Shown here one piece after another: positions 8,535 through 16,213 of a stretch of 64,000 nt of DNA. Made by a program: the position numbers and the translations under genes. Source of the stretch: PALSA-607 sp963737705 (lineage in GTDB: Bacteria; Actinomycetota; Actinomycetes; Acidothermales; Acidothermaceae); assembly GCA_963737705.1 (NCBI GenBank), contig CAVTTP010000004.1:310001-374000 (forward strand), given 5' to 3'. Below the pieces are notes generated by a model. That model was not told where the DNA came from. It did no database searches and saw nothing but the letters and a program-made list of their open reading frames with translations. How positions within the stretch are numbered: the stretch's first letter is position 1; the number at the start of each line of letters is the position of its first letter.

Positions 8535-9602
8535 GTGGTCATCATTCTTCCGGTGCTGCTCATTGCTGCGGTGTGGTGGTTCGTTAGCCGCCGTCCAGCT
8601 AGTTGGCGACGGCGCGATCGCTCGCCTAAGACGCCGCCAAAAAGCCCAGCGCCCGTCACTCGTCGGCCCGCGGTGACGGTCGGACCTGCCGCAGTAGGGG
8701 CCGTTATCGAGCTTGTCGGGGTCACCAAGGGCTACGGTCGACGACTCGCCCTGGACGGACTCGATCTCACGGTGCCCGCTGGCGGCGTCTTTGGCTTGCT
8801 CGGTGAGAACGGCGCAGGCAAGACGACGGCGTTGCGTTGCATGCTTGGGCTTGTTCGTCCGACGTCTGGTGTGTGCCGCGTTCTTGGGGCCGACAGCGGG
8901 CGTGATCTCCATCGCGTCATTGGCCGCGTGGGCGCACTCATCGAGACCCCGGGCTTGACCGGGACCATGTCAGGTCGCCGCAACCTTGCGCTGCTTGCAC
9001 GCCTCGACAAGATCGGGCCGGCCGGCGTCGACCGTGCGCTTCTCGCCGCGGGCTTGGCCGATCGTGCCGATGACCCCGTCGGCACCTACTCACTTGGTAT
9101 GCGTCAGCGACTCGGGATAGCGGCGGCACTGCTGCGGGATCCCGAGGTTGTTGTGTTGGACGAGCCGTCCAACGGACTCGACCCGGCCGGCATCGCTGGG
9201 ATCCGCCAACTGCTACTCGGATTGGCCGCCGAGGGACGTACGGTCATCGTCTCCAGTCACTTGCTCGACGAGGTCGAAAAGACCTGCGACCGAGTAGCCG
9301 TCATCGATGCCGGGCGGTGTGTCGCCTCCGGCCCGATCGCTCACGTACTGGCCACCGCAGGAGTAGGCACCCTCGTCGTGGGCATCGCGGACCTGGACGC
9401 AGCGCACAACGCACTCGCCGAGGCGGGAATCGACGCGGTCGTTGTTGATGGCAAGTTGCGGGTCACGCACGATGCGTCCGACGCTGCGCATGTGACCGAA
9501 ATCCTTGCCAGCAAAGGGCTTTACGTGAACGAGATTCGTCACGAGAGGCCCACGTTGGAGGCCGTCTTCTTCGGCCTCACATCACCGGACGTCGACCGAT
9601 GA
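8535..9602 (+). CDS. ABC transporter ATP-binding protein with an N-terminal membrane anchor
   Basis: The ATPase core carries Walker A GENGAGKTT at residues 90-98, the signature YSLGMRQRLGIA and Walker B VVVLDEPSNGLDP, followed by a switch His in SSHLLDEV. It resembles the ATPases of ABC-2 drug or bacitracin exporters. As called from GTG 8535, the protein starts with a hydrophobic segment (about residues 2-17, IILPVLLIAAVWWFV), then a basic, Pro/Lys-rich linker to about residue 56. That is unusual for an ABC ATPase. GTG 8673 (residue 47) would give a normal-length soluble ATPase, but I see no clear ribosome binding site there. Its stop overlaps the permease start (ATGA, 9599-9602). Confidence 0.88.
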   Translation: MVIILPVLLIAAVWWFVSRRPASWRRRDRSPKTPPKSPAPVTRRPAVTVGPAAVGAVIELVGVTKGYGRRLALDGLDLTVPAGGVFGLLGENGAGKTTALRCMLGLVRPTSGVCRVLGADSGRDLHRVIGRVGALIETPGLTGTMSGRRNLALLARLDKIGPAGVDRALLAAGLADRADDPVGTYSLGMRQRLGIAAALLRDPEVVVLDEPSNGLDPAGIAGIRQLLLGLAAEGRTVIVSSHLLDEVEKTCDRVAVIDAGRCVASGPIAHVLATAGVGTLVVGIADLDAAHNALAEAGIDAVVVDGKLRVTHDASDAAHVTEILASKGLYVNEIRHERPTLEAVFFGLTSPDVDR

Positions 9603-10363
9603 TCGATCTTTTGGCTGCGGATCTGCGTCGAATCGCGTGGCGGTCCATGAGCGTTGTCATTGCCATCGTCACCGTCATCGTGATCATCGCGGTGGGCATG
9701 ATCGACTTTCATCACACCGCGAAGCACCCGTTCGACGTTCGTACCGGCGTACCGAATGCGTTCGCGACTTTCAGCGGGCCGTTGGTTCTCGCGGCCTTCG
9801 TGTTCGGTGCGTCATTGCTCGGAGCCGACTACACCAGCCGTTCCCTGACCACTTTGCTTACGTGGGAGCCACGCCGCGCTCGCGTGCTCTTTTCTCGGGC
9901 AGTGACCTGCGCGGCGGTCGTGTTCTGCGCAGCGCTTGCCGCACTGGCCCTGTTGGTGCTGGCGCTGCTGCCATCAGCCCTCGCCCATAGAACGGGTCAC
10001 GGCACCGCCTACGCGTCGGTGGTCGCCCTCGCGATCCGAATAGCACTGCTCGCAGCTGCAGCTTGCGCGATTGCGGTGTCGTGCGCTGCTGTCGGCCGCA
10101 GCACAGCCGCCGCCCTCATCGGCCCATTGGTGTACCTGGTGGTGATAGAACGCGCCGTTGCCACCGTGGCGCCCGGCGTGGGCAGATGGCTGCTGCTCAA
10201 TGACTCCGTGTCTTGGGTTGCGGCCAGCCCGAATGCGAGCGATGGCCCGGGGGGATTCGGGCCTGGCCACACGATCGCAACTTCGGGCCTGCTGCTGCTC
10301 GCCGCCGTCGTCGTGATCCACGTGGCGGCAACGTGGGCTCTTCGCCGCCGCGACATCGTGTAG
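9599..10363 (+). CDS. ABC-2 type transporter permease
   Basis: The 254-residue protein is an integral membrane protein with about six hydrophobic segments, beginning near residues 15-37 (VVIAIVTVIVIIAVG). A cytoplasmic turn (TSRSLTTLLTWEPRRARVL) matches the coupling region seen in ABC-2 permeases of the YhgE/BcrB sort. It is translationally coupled to the ATPase just upstream and would form a two-gene exporter with it. The substrate is unknown, and no resistance gene adjoins it except perhaps the APH-like kinase on the other side. Confidence 0.85.
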   Translation: MIDLLAADLRRIAWRSMSVVIAIVTVIVIIAVGMIDFHHTAKHPFDVRTGVPNAFATFSGPLVLAAFVFGASLLGADYTSRSLTTLLTWEPRRARVLFSRAVTCAAVVFCAALAALALLVLALLPSALAHRTGHGTAYASVVALAIRIALLAAAACAIAVSCAAVGRSTAAALIGPLVYLVVIERAVATVAPGVGRWLLLNDSVSWVAASPNASDGPGGFGPGHTIATSGLLLLAAVVVIHVAATWALRRRDIV

Positions 10364-10385
10364 GCGACATGGCAGGCTGGTGCTC

Positions 10386-11258
10386 ATGCAGATCGGTGTT
10401 GTCTATCCCCAGACCGAGCTTCGCGGCGACCCGGTCGCAGTTCGCCGCATTGGGAAAGCGGTCGAAGACCTCGGCTTTGACCATCTTTTGACCTACGACC
10501 ATGTGCTCGGCGCAATCCACGCCGATCGAACGCCTCCGCTGACGGGCCCGTATACCGAGAATGACCCGTTCCACGATCCGTTCGTGATGTTCGGCTACCT
10601 CGCTGGCATTACTGAGCGCATTGGCTTCGCGACCGGGATCCTGATCCTGCCGCAGCGGCAGACGGTGCTGGTGGCGCGACAAGCGGCCGACGTTGCCCTC
10701 CTCTCCGGCGGGCGCTTGCGCCTGGGCGTCGGAGTCGGCTGGAACTTTGTGGAGTACGAGGCGCTCGGACAGGATTTCCATACCCGCGGCGCGCGCCAGG
10801 AGGAGCAGATCGGGCTACTCCGTCGCTTGTTTTCAGAACCGGTCGTCGACTTCGAGGGCCGCTTCGACCGCGTGGATCGAGCAGCCCTCGTGCCAAGGCC
10901 CGCACACCCGATTCCGATCTGGCTTGGCGGGTACGGCGAAGCCGCGTTCGGGCGTGCCGCGCGGTTGGCCGATGGGTTCATGTTCGTCGGCGGCCGCGGC
11001 GTCGATGACGCGATCGAAAAGTGGACGGCGCTGCGTGGCCGAGTGCGCGACCTGGGCCGCTCCGTTGACGAGTTCGGCGGCGACTACTTGATCGATGCGG
11101 GCAAAGATGGCCTCGGCGATATTCCGGCGCAGGTCGACGCGTGGCGCGTCGCAGGCGGTACTCACATCTCCGTGGTCACGATGCATAAGGGCTTCGATTC
11201 GATCGATGACCACATCGACTACATCGCGTCAGTGGCGGCTGCGCTCGGCTTGTCGTAG
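10386..11258 (+). CDS. LLM-class F420-dependent oxidoreductase
   Basis: This is a luciferase-like monooxygenase-fold protein, which in actinobacteria usually uses reduced coenzyme F420. The start region QIGVVYPQTEL, the phrase FLTYDHVLG-like at LLTYDHVLGA, GRLRLGVGVGWN and the C-terminal THISVVTM strand are all typical of the TIGR03619-type subfamily. I start at ATG 10386 because family members begin MQIGVV; a GTG two codons upstream is an alternative. The substrate is unknown. The gene ends 5 bases before the convergent NAD kinase gene. Confidence 0.88.
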   Translation: MQIGVVYPQTELRGDPVAVRRIGKAVEDLGFDHLLTYDHVLGAIHADRTPPLTGPYTENDPFHDPFVMFGYLAGITERIGFATGILILPQRQTVLVARQAADVALLSGGRLRLGVGVGWNFVEYEALGQDFHTRGARQEEQIGLLRRLFSEPVVDFEGRFDRVDRAALVPRPAHPIPIWLGGYGEAAFGRAARLADGFMFVGGRGVDDAIEKWTALRGRVRDLGRSVDEFGGDYLIDAGKDGLGDIPAQVDAWRVAGGTHISVVTMHKGFDSIDDHIDYIASVAAALGLS

Positions 11259-11263
11259 ATCGC

Positions 11264-12325
11264 CTAGCGGATGTCGGGTGGGCCGGGGTGGGCGAGATCG
11301 TCGGGTTGCGGCACTCCGGGGTCATAGATCGTCGGCGCCGCGCCGTCGGCGAGTGCGGCTGCGGCGTCGGCAAGTGCGAACCGTTCGCGTACTCGACCGA
11401 GGAAGTCGAGCTCGGTCAATCGAGCTAACTTCGCGCGCTGCGGACCGGCGTACACGCTGATCCAATCGCCGGGGTCGAGGACGCCGCGGAGTTGGCCGTC
11501 GACGCTCACAGCCACCTGCCCAGAGTGTTCGAGCACTCGGATCGCGACCCGCTCATACTTCGCGTCGAGTACGAGGCTTCTGTCGAATGCCATGTGTGGT
11601 GCCACGGGCGTGAAGATCAGCGCATCCAGGTGCGGAGAGACGATCGGGCCGCCAGCGGCGAAACTGTAAGCCGTCGAACCCGTCGGCGTTGCGACAATTA
11701 GCGCGTCGGCGGAGTACGACGCGAACAGGTGGCCGGTTACGTACACGGCCACATTTACCTGACGGTCGCGCGCCAACTTCTCAAAGACGACGTCGTTTAG
11801 AGCCATCACGTCGAGCGGAACACCCCAGCCAACAGAAGGCGCGTCTCCTGCCCGCAGCGGCGGCGGCGGGAGCGCGGGGCCGCGGCCGTAGCGCAGGAGT
11901 GCCTGCATACCCTCGGGGATTTCCAGCGGGCGCGACGCGCGCATCGTCAACGCAAGGCGCGCGTCGATTTGAATCTCACCCGACTCGACCGCATTCAACG
12001 CTCGCTCGATGTCGCCAGACTCGATTTCGGTCAAGAATCCGAGTCGCCCGACGTCGACACCGAGGACGGTTGCGCCGATTCGCGTCGCGACCCGCGCCCC
12101 GCGCAGGAACGTGCCGTCGCCACCCACCGTCACGATCAGGTCGGGGTTGCCGGCGTGCTGCGCCTCCTGCATCGCGTTTCGCCGGGTGCCGTCGTCAGCG
12201 CCGTGCCACACATCGATGTCGGCGCAGTGGATATCGTGCTCGGCAGCCCATTGCCGCACGCGGTCGGCGGCGGCGATCGCAGCAGGCTTGCCGGTGTGAA
12301 CAACGAGCCCGATACCCGAGATCAC
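11264..12325 (-). CDS. nadK: NAD kinase
   Basis: NAD kinase phosphorylates NAD+ to NADP+. The hallmark GGDGT is at residues 68-72 (VTVGGDGTFLRGA). It is followed by LGVDVGRLGFLTEI, the NDV motif (ALNDVVFEK), TPTGSTAYSFAAGGPIV and a C-terminal VSVDGQ segment, all expected in the NadK fold. At 353 residues it is longer than many bacterial NadK proteins. It carries an insert (about residues 135-170) rich in Gly/Pro, and a Pro-rich C-terminus. The GTG start has GGAGG nine bases upstream. In many actinobacteria nadK sits with recN and tlyA; it does not here. Confidence 0.93.
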   Translation of the reverse strand: MISGIGLVVHTGKPAAIAAADRVRQWAAEHDIHCADIDVWHGADDGTRRNAMQEAQHAGNPDLIVTVGGDGTFLRGARVATRIGATVLGVDVGRLGFLTEIESGDIERALNAVESGEIQIDARLALTMRASRPLEIPEGMQALLRYGRGPALPPPPLRAGDAPSVGWGVPLDVMALNDVVFEKLARDRQVNVAVYVTGHLFASYSADALIVATPTGSTAYSFAAGGPIVSPHLDALIFTPVAPHMAFDRSLVLDAKYERVAIRVLEHSGQVAVSVDGQLRGVLDPGDWISVYAGPQRAKLARLTELDFLGRVRERFALADAAAALADGAAPTIYDPGVPQPDDLAHPGPPDIR

Positions 12326-12387
12326 CGGTGCGCCTCCACGTCAGACGACGAAACTCATCGTGCCGTCAATGTAGTCAGGCGTGGCCG

Positions 12388-12430
12388 CTAACGGGATGTC
12401 GTGGCAACGGCCGGCCGTTAGAATGCCGCA
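12388..12430 (+). promoter_or_regulatory. Promoter/operator region of the LuxR-hydrolase gene
   Basis: An inverted repeat CTAACGG (12388-12394) and CCGTTAG (12415-12421) flanks 20 bases just before the ATG at 12431. A TAGAAT -10-like hexamer at 12419-12424 would place the transcript start at or very near the ATG, and no Shine-Dalgarno sequence is visible. The transcript is therefore probably leaderless. The repeat could be the binding site of the LuxR protein itself. No convincing -35 box is seen. Confidence 0.4.
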
Positions 12431-13516
12431 ATGGCGAGTTCGAGCTCAGGCCAGCCCCAGCAGCAAGTGCGGTTCTGCCGGGCGCCGGACGGCGCCCGGA
12501 TCGCCTACGCCGTGCATGGCGAAGGGCCGCCCTTATTGATCTCGACCTGCTGGCTCAGCCACCTGCAATTCGATTGGGAAAGCCCAGTCTGGCGGCACTT
12601 TCTCGTCGACCTCGGCAAGTTCGCCACGGTCATCCGTTTCGACGAGCGGGGTCACGGGCTTTCCGACTGGGACGTCACCGATCACGGGCTCGATGCGCGA
12701 ATCGGCGATCTGGAAGCGGTCGCAGACTCAGCTGGCTTTGACCGGTTCGCGCTGATGGCCATGGCCCAGGGCGGACCCGTTGCGATCTCCTACGCGACTC
12801 GTCATCCCGAGCGGGTGTCGCGGTTGATGTTCTACGGCAGTTACTCGTCGGCGGCCGAAGGTCTTACGGCCGAGGAACTCGAACTGCAAGACACTTTTGG
12901 GCAGCTCATCAAGGTCGGATGGGCCCGACCCGACTCGACGTTTCGGCGGGTGTTTACGTCGCTGATGATCCCTGGTGCGACCGAAGAGCAGATGCGCTGG
13001 CTTGACGACTTACAGCGCGTGGCCGTTTCGGCTACGACTGCTGTTGCTGCGCGCCAGCAACGCATGAAGGCGGACGCCGAGGCGTTGCTGCCGGCGTTGG
13101 ACTTTCCGACGCTGGTGCTCCACTCAGTTGGTGACCGGATGAACAGCTTCGAGTACGGGCGGCACTTGGCGTCAAGCATCGCGAACGCTCGCTTGGTGGC
13201 ACTCGAAAGCGACAACCACATCGTCCTCGAGGACGAGCCTGCGTGGGCATTGTTCGTCGACGAAGTACGGCGCTTCATGGAGCCCGATGGCCAGGCCCCG
13301 CCGTCCAGTGAACGTCTTGATCATTTGTTGTCGTTGCGTGAACTTGAAGTGCTGAAGCTCGTCGCGGCGGGCCGCGACAACGTCGAGATCGCCGCCGACC
13401 TGAATCTGAGCACCCGCACGGTCGAGCGCCATCTCCAAAACATCTACGGAAAGCTCGGGCTCCAGGGCAGATCGGCACGCATTGCCGCCGCAGCACGCCT
13501 CCTCGCACCTGTCTAA
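12431..13516 (+). CDS. LuxR-family regulator with N-terminal alpha/beta-hydrolase domain lacking the nucleophile
   Basis: Residues about 12-285 form an alpha/beta-hydrolase domain like those fused to LuxR or adenylate cyclase domains in actinobacteria. Residues about 295-361 are a LuxR helix-turn-helix (LSLRELEVLKLVAAGRDNVE, then LSTRTVERHLQNIYGKL). The normal nucleophile elbow G-x-S-x-G-G reads AMAQGG here, with Ala112 (codon GCC at 12764) replacing serine. The candidate acid (VGDRM) and His (DNHIVL) are retained. The hydrolase is therefore probably a ligand sensor rather than an enzyme. It is likely autoregulated through the inverted repeat directly upstream. Target genes are unknown; the methyltransferase at 13664 is nearest downstream. 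Confidence 0.87.
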   Translation: MASSSSGQPQQQVRFCRAPDGARIAYAVHGEGPPLLISTCWLSHLQFDWESPVWRHFLVDLGKFATVIRFDERGHGLSDWDVTDHGLDARIGDLEAVADSAGFDRFALMAMAQGGPVAISYATRHPERVSRLMFYGSYSSAAEGLTAEELELQDTFGQLIKVGWARPDSTFRRVFTSLMIPGATEEQMRWLDDLQRVAVSATTAVAARQQRMKADAEALLPALDFPTLVLHSVGDRMNSFEYGRHLASSIANARLVALESDNHIVLEDEPAWALFVDEVRRFMEPDGQAPPSSERLDHLLSLRELEVLKLVAAGRDNVEIAADLNLSTRTVERHLQNIYGKLGLQGRSARIAAAARLLAPV

Positions 13517-13663
13517 GACGACTACGCGTTGGCCGTCATGAGCCGCCAGCGCACGACCCGCATTTGGGTACCAGCACCGACGCGGGCAACCCCTCGCGAT
13601 TCCTAACGTTCATCTCAGATGGCCATCAACAGGTGTGGCCGCAGGTGAACTGAGGAGTTAGTC

Positions 13664-14497
13664 ATGGAACAGCAGACGATCGTGCTCGACCCGATCAAGA
13701 CCAAGCACCGCGCGATGTGGGCGCTGGGTGACTACGACCGGATCGCCACCGAGGTCATCTATGAACTCGGAAGCGTGCTCGTCGATGCGGCAAATGTGCA
13801 GCCTGGCGAGTACGTCTTGGACGTTGCAGCCGGTTCGGGAAACGCGAGTCTGCCGGCGGCGATCGCCGGAGCGCGTGTTGTCGCGACCGATCTGACGCCA
13901 GAACTCGTGCAGATTGGCCGCGAGCGTTCGGCGACTCACGGTCTGACCATCAGCTGGCAAGAGGCCGACGCGGAACACCTTCCGTTCACCGATGCTGAAT
14001 TCGACGTCGTCCTGTCGTGCGTCGGAGTCATGTTCGCGCCCTTTCACCAGCCGGTCGCCGATGAGCTGATCCGGGTTACTCGCCCTGGGGGCCGCATCGC
14101 GCTGATCAACTGGACGCCGAGCGGGTTCATCGGGCAGCTGTTCGCGACGATGAAGCCGTTCAATCCACCGCCGCCTGCTGGCGCGACGCCGGGACCGCTG
14201 TGGGGGGACGAGGCACACGTGCGCGCGCTGTTCGGCGACGAGGTCACAAAGTTGACCGCGGAGCGAAAGAAGCTGCGCGTCGACCGGTTCGCCTCCGCTG
14301 AAGAGTTCCGCAGCTTCTTCGCGTCGTTCTACGGACCCACGATCGCCGCCTACCGCAACAACGCTGACGATCCTGAGCGGACCGCGGCGCTAGACCACGC
14401 GCTGCTCGACCTCGCCAACCAGTTCGGAGCTGGGAGCGGCACGATGGAGTGGGAGTACCTACTGGTGACCGCGCACGTCGCTGGCGGCACGTGCTGA
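13664..14497 (+). CDS. Class I SAM-dependent methyltransferase (UbiE/Methyltransf_11 type)
   Basis: The 277-residue protein shows the Rossmann methyltransferase motif I VLDVAAGSGNASL, an acidic motif near VVATDLTP and the post-motif WQEADAEHLPF, followed by VLSCVGVMFAPFH. Relatives in actinobacteria methylate small molecules of unknown identity. A GAGGAG ribosome binding site lies eight bases before the ATG at 13664. It is a single gene downstream of the LuxR-hydrolase gene, separated by 147 bases in which I see no gene. The substrate cannot be assigned. Confidence 0.87.
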   Translation: MEQQTIVLDPIKTKHRAMWALGDYDRIATEVIYELGSVLVDAANVQPGEYVLDVAAGSGNASLPAAIAGARVVATDLTPELVQIGRERSATHGLTISWQEADAEHLPFTDAEFDVVLSCVGVMFAPFHQPVADELIRVTRPGGRIALINWTPSGFIGQLFATMKPFNPPPPAGATPGPLWGDEAHVRALFGDEVTKLTAERKKLRVDRFASAEEFRSFFASFYGPTIAAYRNNADDPERTAALDHALLDLANQFGAGSGTMEWEYLLVTAHVAGGTC

Positions 14498-14526
14498 CGA
14501 TCACCTGCTGGAGGTCACGACGAGCG

Positions 14527-14967
14527 TCAGCGCCCGGGCAGGCGCGTCGTGATCTCCTGCACGAACCAGCTGTTTCCGTCGGGGTCGCTGAACGACACGA
14601 ATGACGCGTAACTCTTGCCGTTCGGGTCTTTGCCCGCAACGCGGTTCGCGTCGCCGGCGTGGTGGAACACCCCGCCGGCGTCATGAAAGACCTCGCTGAC
14701 GTCGACGCCGTGGCTGGCGAGCTCAGACCTCGCCGCCTCGACGTCCGTCACTACAAGCTGTAAGCCCTGAGTTGAGCCGGGCGTGGCCGTCGTGACGCCT
14801 GTTCCGAAGATGATCGAGCACAGCGAGCCGGGTGGCGTCAGCTGCACAACCCGGAAGTCGCCAGCGACGAAGTCGGCATCCTGACGCCAGCCGAGCCCGG
14901 TGTAGAAGTCCTTGGCCCGGTCGACGTCGGAGACCGGGATCACGACAACCTCAAGCTTCATGTCCAT
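14527..14967 (-). CDS. VOC family protein (glyoxalase/bleomycin-resistance fold)
   Basis: The protein starts MDMKLEVVVIPVSDVDRAKD and has the paired beta-alpha-beta-beta-beta modules of vicinal oxygen chelate proteins: residues D..RAKDFYTGLGWR, and a C-terminal FSDPDGNSWFVQEI. The open frame extends far upstream (to 15255) over the opposite gene, but family similarity begins only at ATG 14967. A typical member has about 140-150 residues, which matches. The substrate is unknown. It diverges from the small gene at 15071, whose relatives often accompany VOC genes. Confidence 0.86.
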   Translation of the reverse strand: MDMKLEVVVIPVSDVDRAKDFYTGLGWRQDADFVAGDFRVVQLTPPGSLCSIIFGTGVTTATPGSTQGLQLVVTDVEAARSELASHGVDVSEVFHDAGGVFHHAGDANRVAGKDPNGKSYASFVSFSDPDGNSWFVQEITTRLPGR

Positions 14968-15070
14968 CGCCTGCGAATCCTTTCCCTCGTTGTCAGCCGT
15001 ATTATTTAGCCCCTTGGCGGGTCCGTAAATCGACGTGGGCTGATCGAACCCGGACGAAGGAGAACCGACG

Positions 15071-15271
15071 ATGGACGTCGCGAGCCTGGCGCAGCTCTTG
15101 CACGAAACGAGCGAGCAGCACGGACCGTTCGAAAAGGCCGCCCCGCCCCACAACTGGTGGGATTGGTATGCCGCGTACATGACCGCGCGCGAGAGCGGCG
15201 GCACGCCGGAGGAAGCGTGGGACGCAGCCAGGCTGCACATGGAGACGCTAGGCATCGTCTTGCCCAGCTGA
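15071..15271 (+). CDS. Small conserved actinobacterial protein (WWDWYA motif)
   Basis: This 66-residue protein has a strong ribosome binding site (AAGGAG, ten bases upstream) and a compact conserved-looking core, EKAAPPHNWWDWYAAYM, then GGTPEEAWDAA. I recall similar short proteins in many actinobacteria, often beside or fused to VOC/bleomycin-resistance-like proteins, but no function is known to me. It has no signal peptide or membrane segment and is probably a small cytosolic helical protein. It sits 103 bases from the divergent VOC gene and 21 bases before the ABC ATPase gene. Confidence 0.75.
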   Translation: MDVASLAQLLHETSEQHGPFEKAAPPHNWWDWYAAYMTARESGGTPEEAWDAARLHMETLGIVLPS

Positions 15272-15292
15272 CCGCACCAAGACCTGAAGAGA

Positions 15293-16213
15293 ATGAGGAT
15301 GCATTTGGCCGCCGAAAGCGGGGGACTACTCGAGATCGACGGCCTGACGCGTCGCTATGGAAGCGTCGTTGCTCTCGATGGCCTGTCATTTTCTGTACAG
15401 GCTGGCCAGGTCGTCGGGTTCCTGGGTCCGAACGGTGCAGGCAAGACAACCACGATGCGTGCCATCTTCGGGCTGACCGATCTCGACTCCGGTCAGGTCA
15501 GGTGGAACGGCGTCAAGATAGACCAGCCGACCAGGCGTCGATTCGGGTACATGCCGGAAGAGCGCGGCCTGTACCCAGGAATGCTTGTGGGGGATCAGGT
15601 CGAGTACATGGGCCGGCTGCACGGAATGAGTGCGGTGGGCTCCCAGGCGGCGTCGAGGATGTGGCTCGAGCGTCTCGGCGTTGCTGATCGGGCGGGCAGC
15701 AAGGTCGACGTCCTGTCGCACGGCAATCAGCAACGCGTTCAACTTGCGGCTGCTCTCGTCCACGAGCCCGAACTCATCGTGCTCGACGAGCCGTTGTCGG
15801 GGCTGGACCCCGCCGGTATCGACGACATCGGCACTGTTCTCGTCGAGCGTGCGGCTGCCGGATGTTGTGTCGTGTTCTCCAGCCATCAGCTGGACCTCGT
15901 CGAGGATCTCTGTGAGTCGGTCACCATCATCGACCACGGCAAGCTCGTCACAAGCGGTCGCGTCGATGATCTTGCTACAAGTGGCCCGCGGCGGTTGGTT
16001 GTGCGCGTTGAAGGCGATCGCGACGCCCGGTGGGCTAGGACGCTCGCGGGCGCCAAGGTGTCCGAGGTCACTGGCGGTGAGGCGCGCCTGGTTCTCGATG
16101 AATCGACCGACAGTGACGTCGTGCTCAAGGCGGCGATGGCAGCTGGCCGCGTCACCGAGTTCAGCTTCGCGCGTCGGCGCCTGTCGGAAGTCTTCCGCGA
16201 GGCGTTGGCATGA
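15293..16213 (+). CDS. ABC transporter ATP-binding protein (NatA-like, with C-terminal accessory domain)
   Basis: The ATPase has Walker A GPNGAGKTT at residues 45-53, the signature LSHGNQQRVQLAAAL and Walker B IVLDEPLSGLDP, then SSHQLDLVEDL. After about residue 215 comes a short extra domain (RRLVVRVEGDR...FSFARRRLSEVF) resembling the DUF4162 tail of NatA-type ATPases. It would energise the permease encoded next, with which it overlaps (ATGA at 16210-16213). Sodium or drug export is typical for the family, but the substrate cannot be told here. Confidence 0.9.
   Translation: MRMHLAAESGGLLEIDGLTRRYGSVVALDGLSFSVQAGQVVGFLGPNGAGKTTTMRAIFGLTDLDSGQVRWNGVKIDQPTRRRFGYMPEERGLYPGMLVGDQVEYMGRLHGMSAVGSQAASRMWLERLGVADRAGSKVDVLSHGNQQRVQLAAALVHEPELIVLDEPLSGLDPAGIDDIGTVLVERAAAGCCVVFSSHQLDLVEDLCESVTIIDHGKLVTSGRVDDLATSGPRRLVVRVEGDRDARWARTLAGAKVSEVTGGEARLVLDESTDSDVVLKAAMAAGRVTEFSFARRRLSEVFREALA

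Noticed and set aside
11689..12741. Open frame of 350 codons on the plus strand across nadK and the LuxR-hydrolase gene
   Set aside because: It runs antisense to nadK and out of frame in the next gene; the translation is Arg-rich and repetitive, typical of a shadow frame.
14968..15255. N-terminal extension of the VOC protein to residue -96
   Set aside because: It overlaps the well-supported small gene at 15071 and shows no VOC similarity; a normal start exists at 14967.
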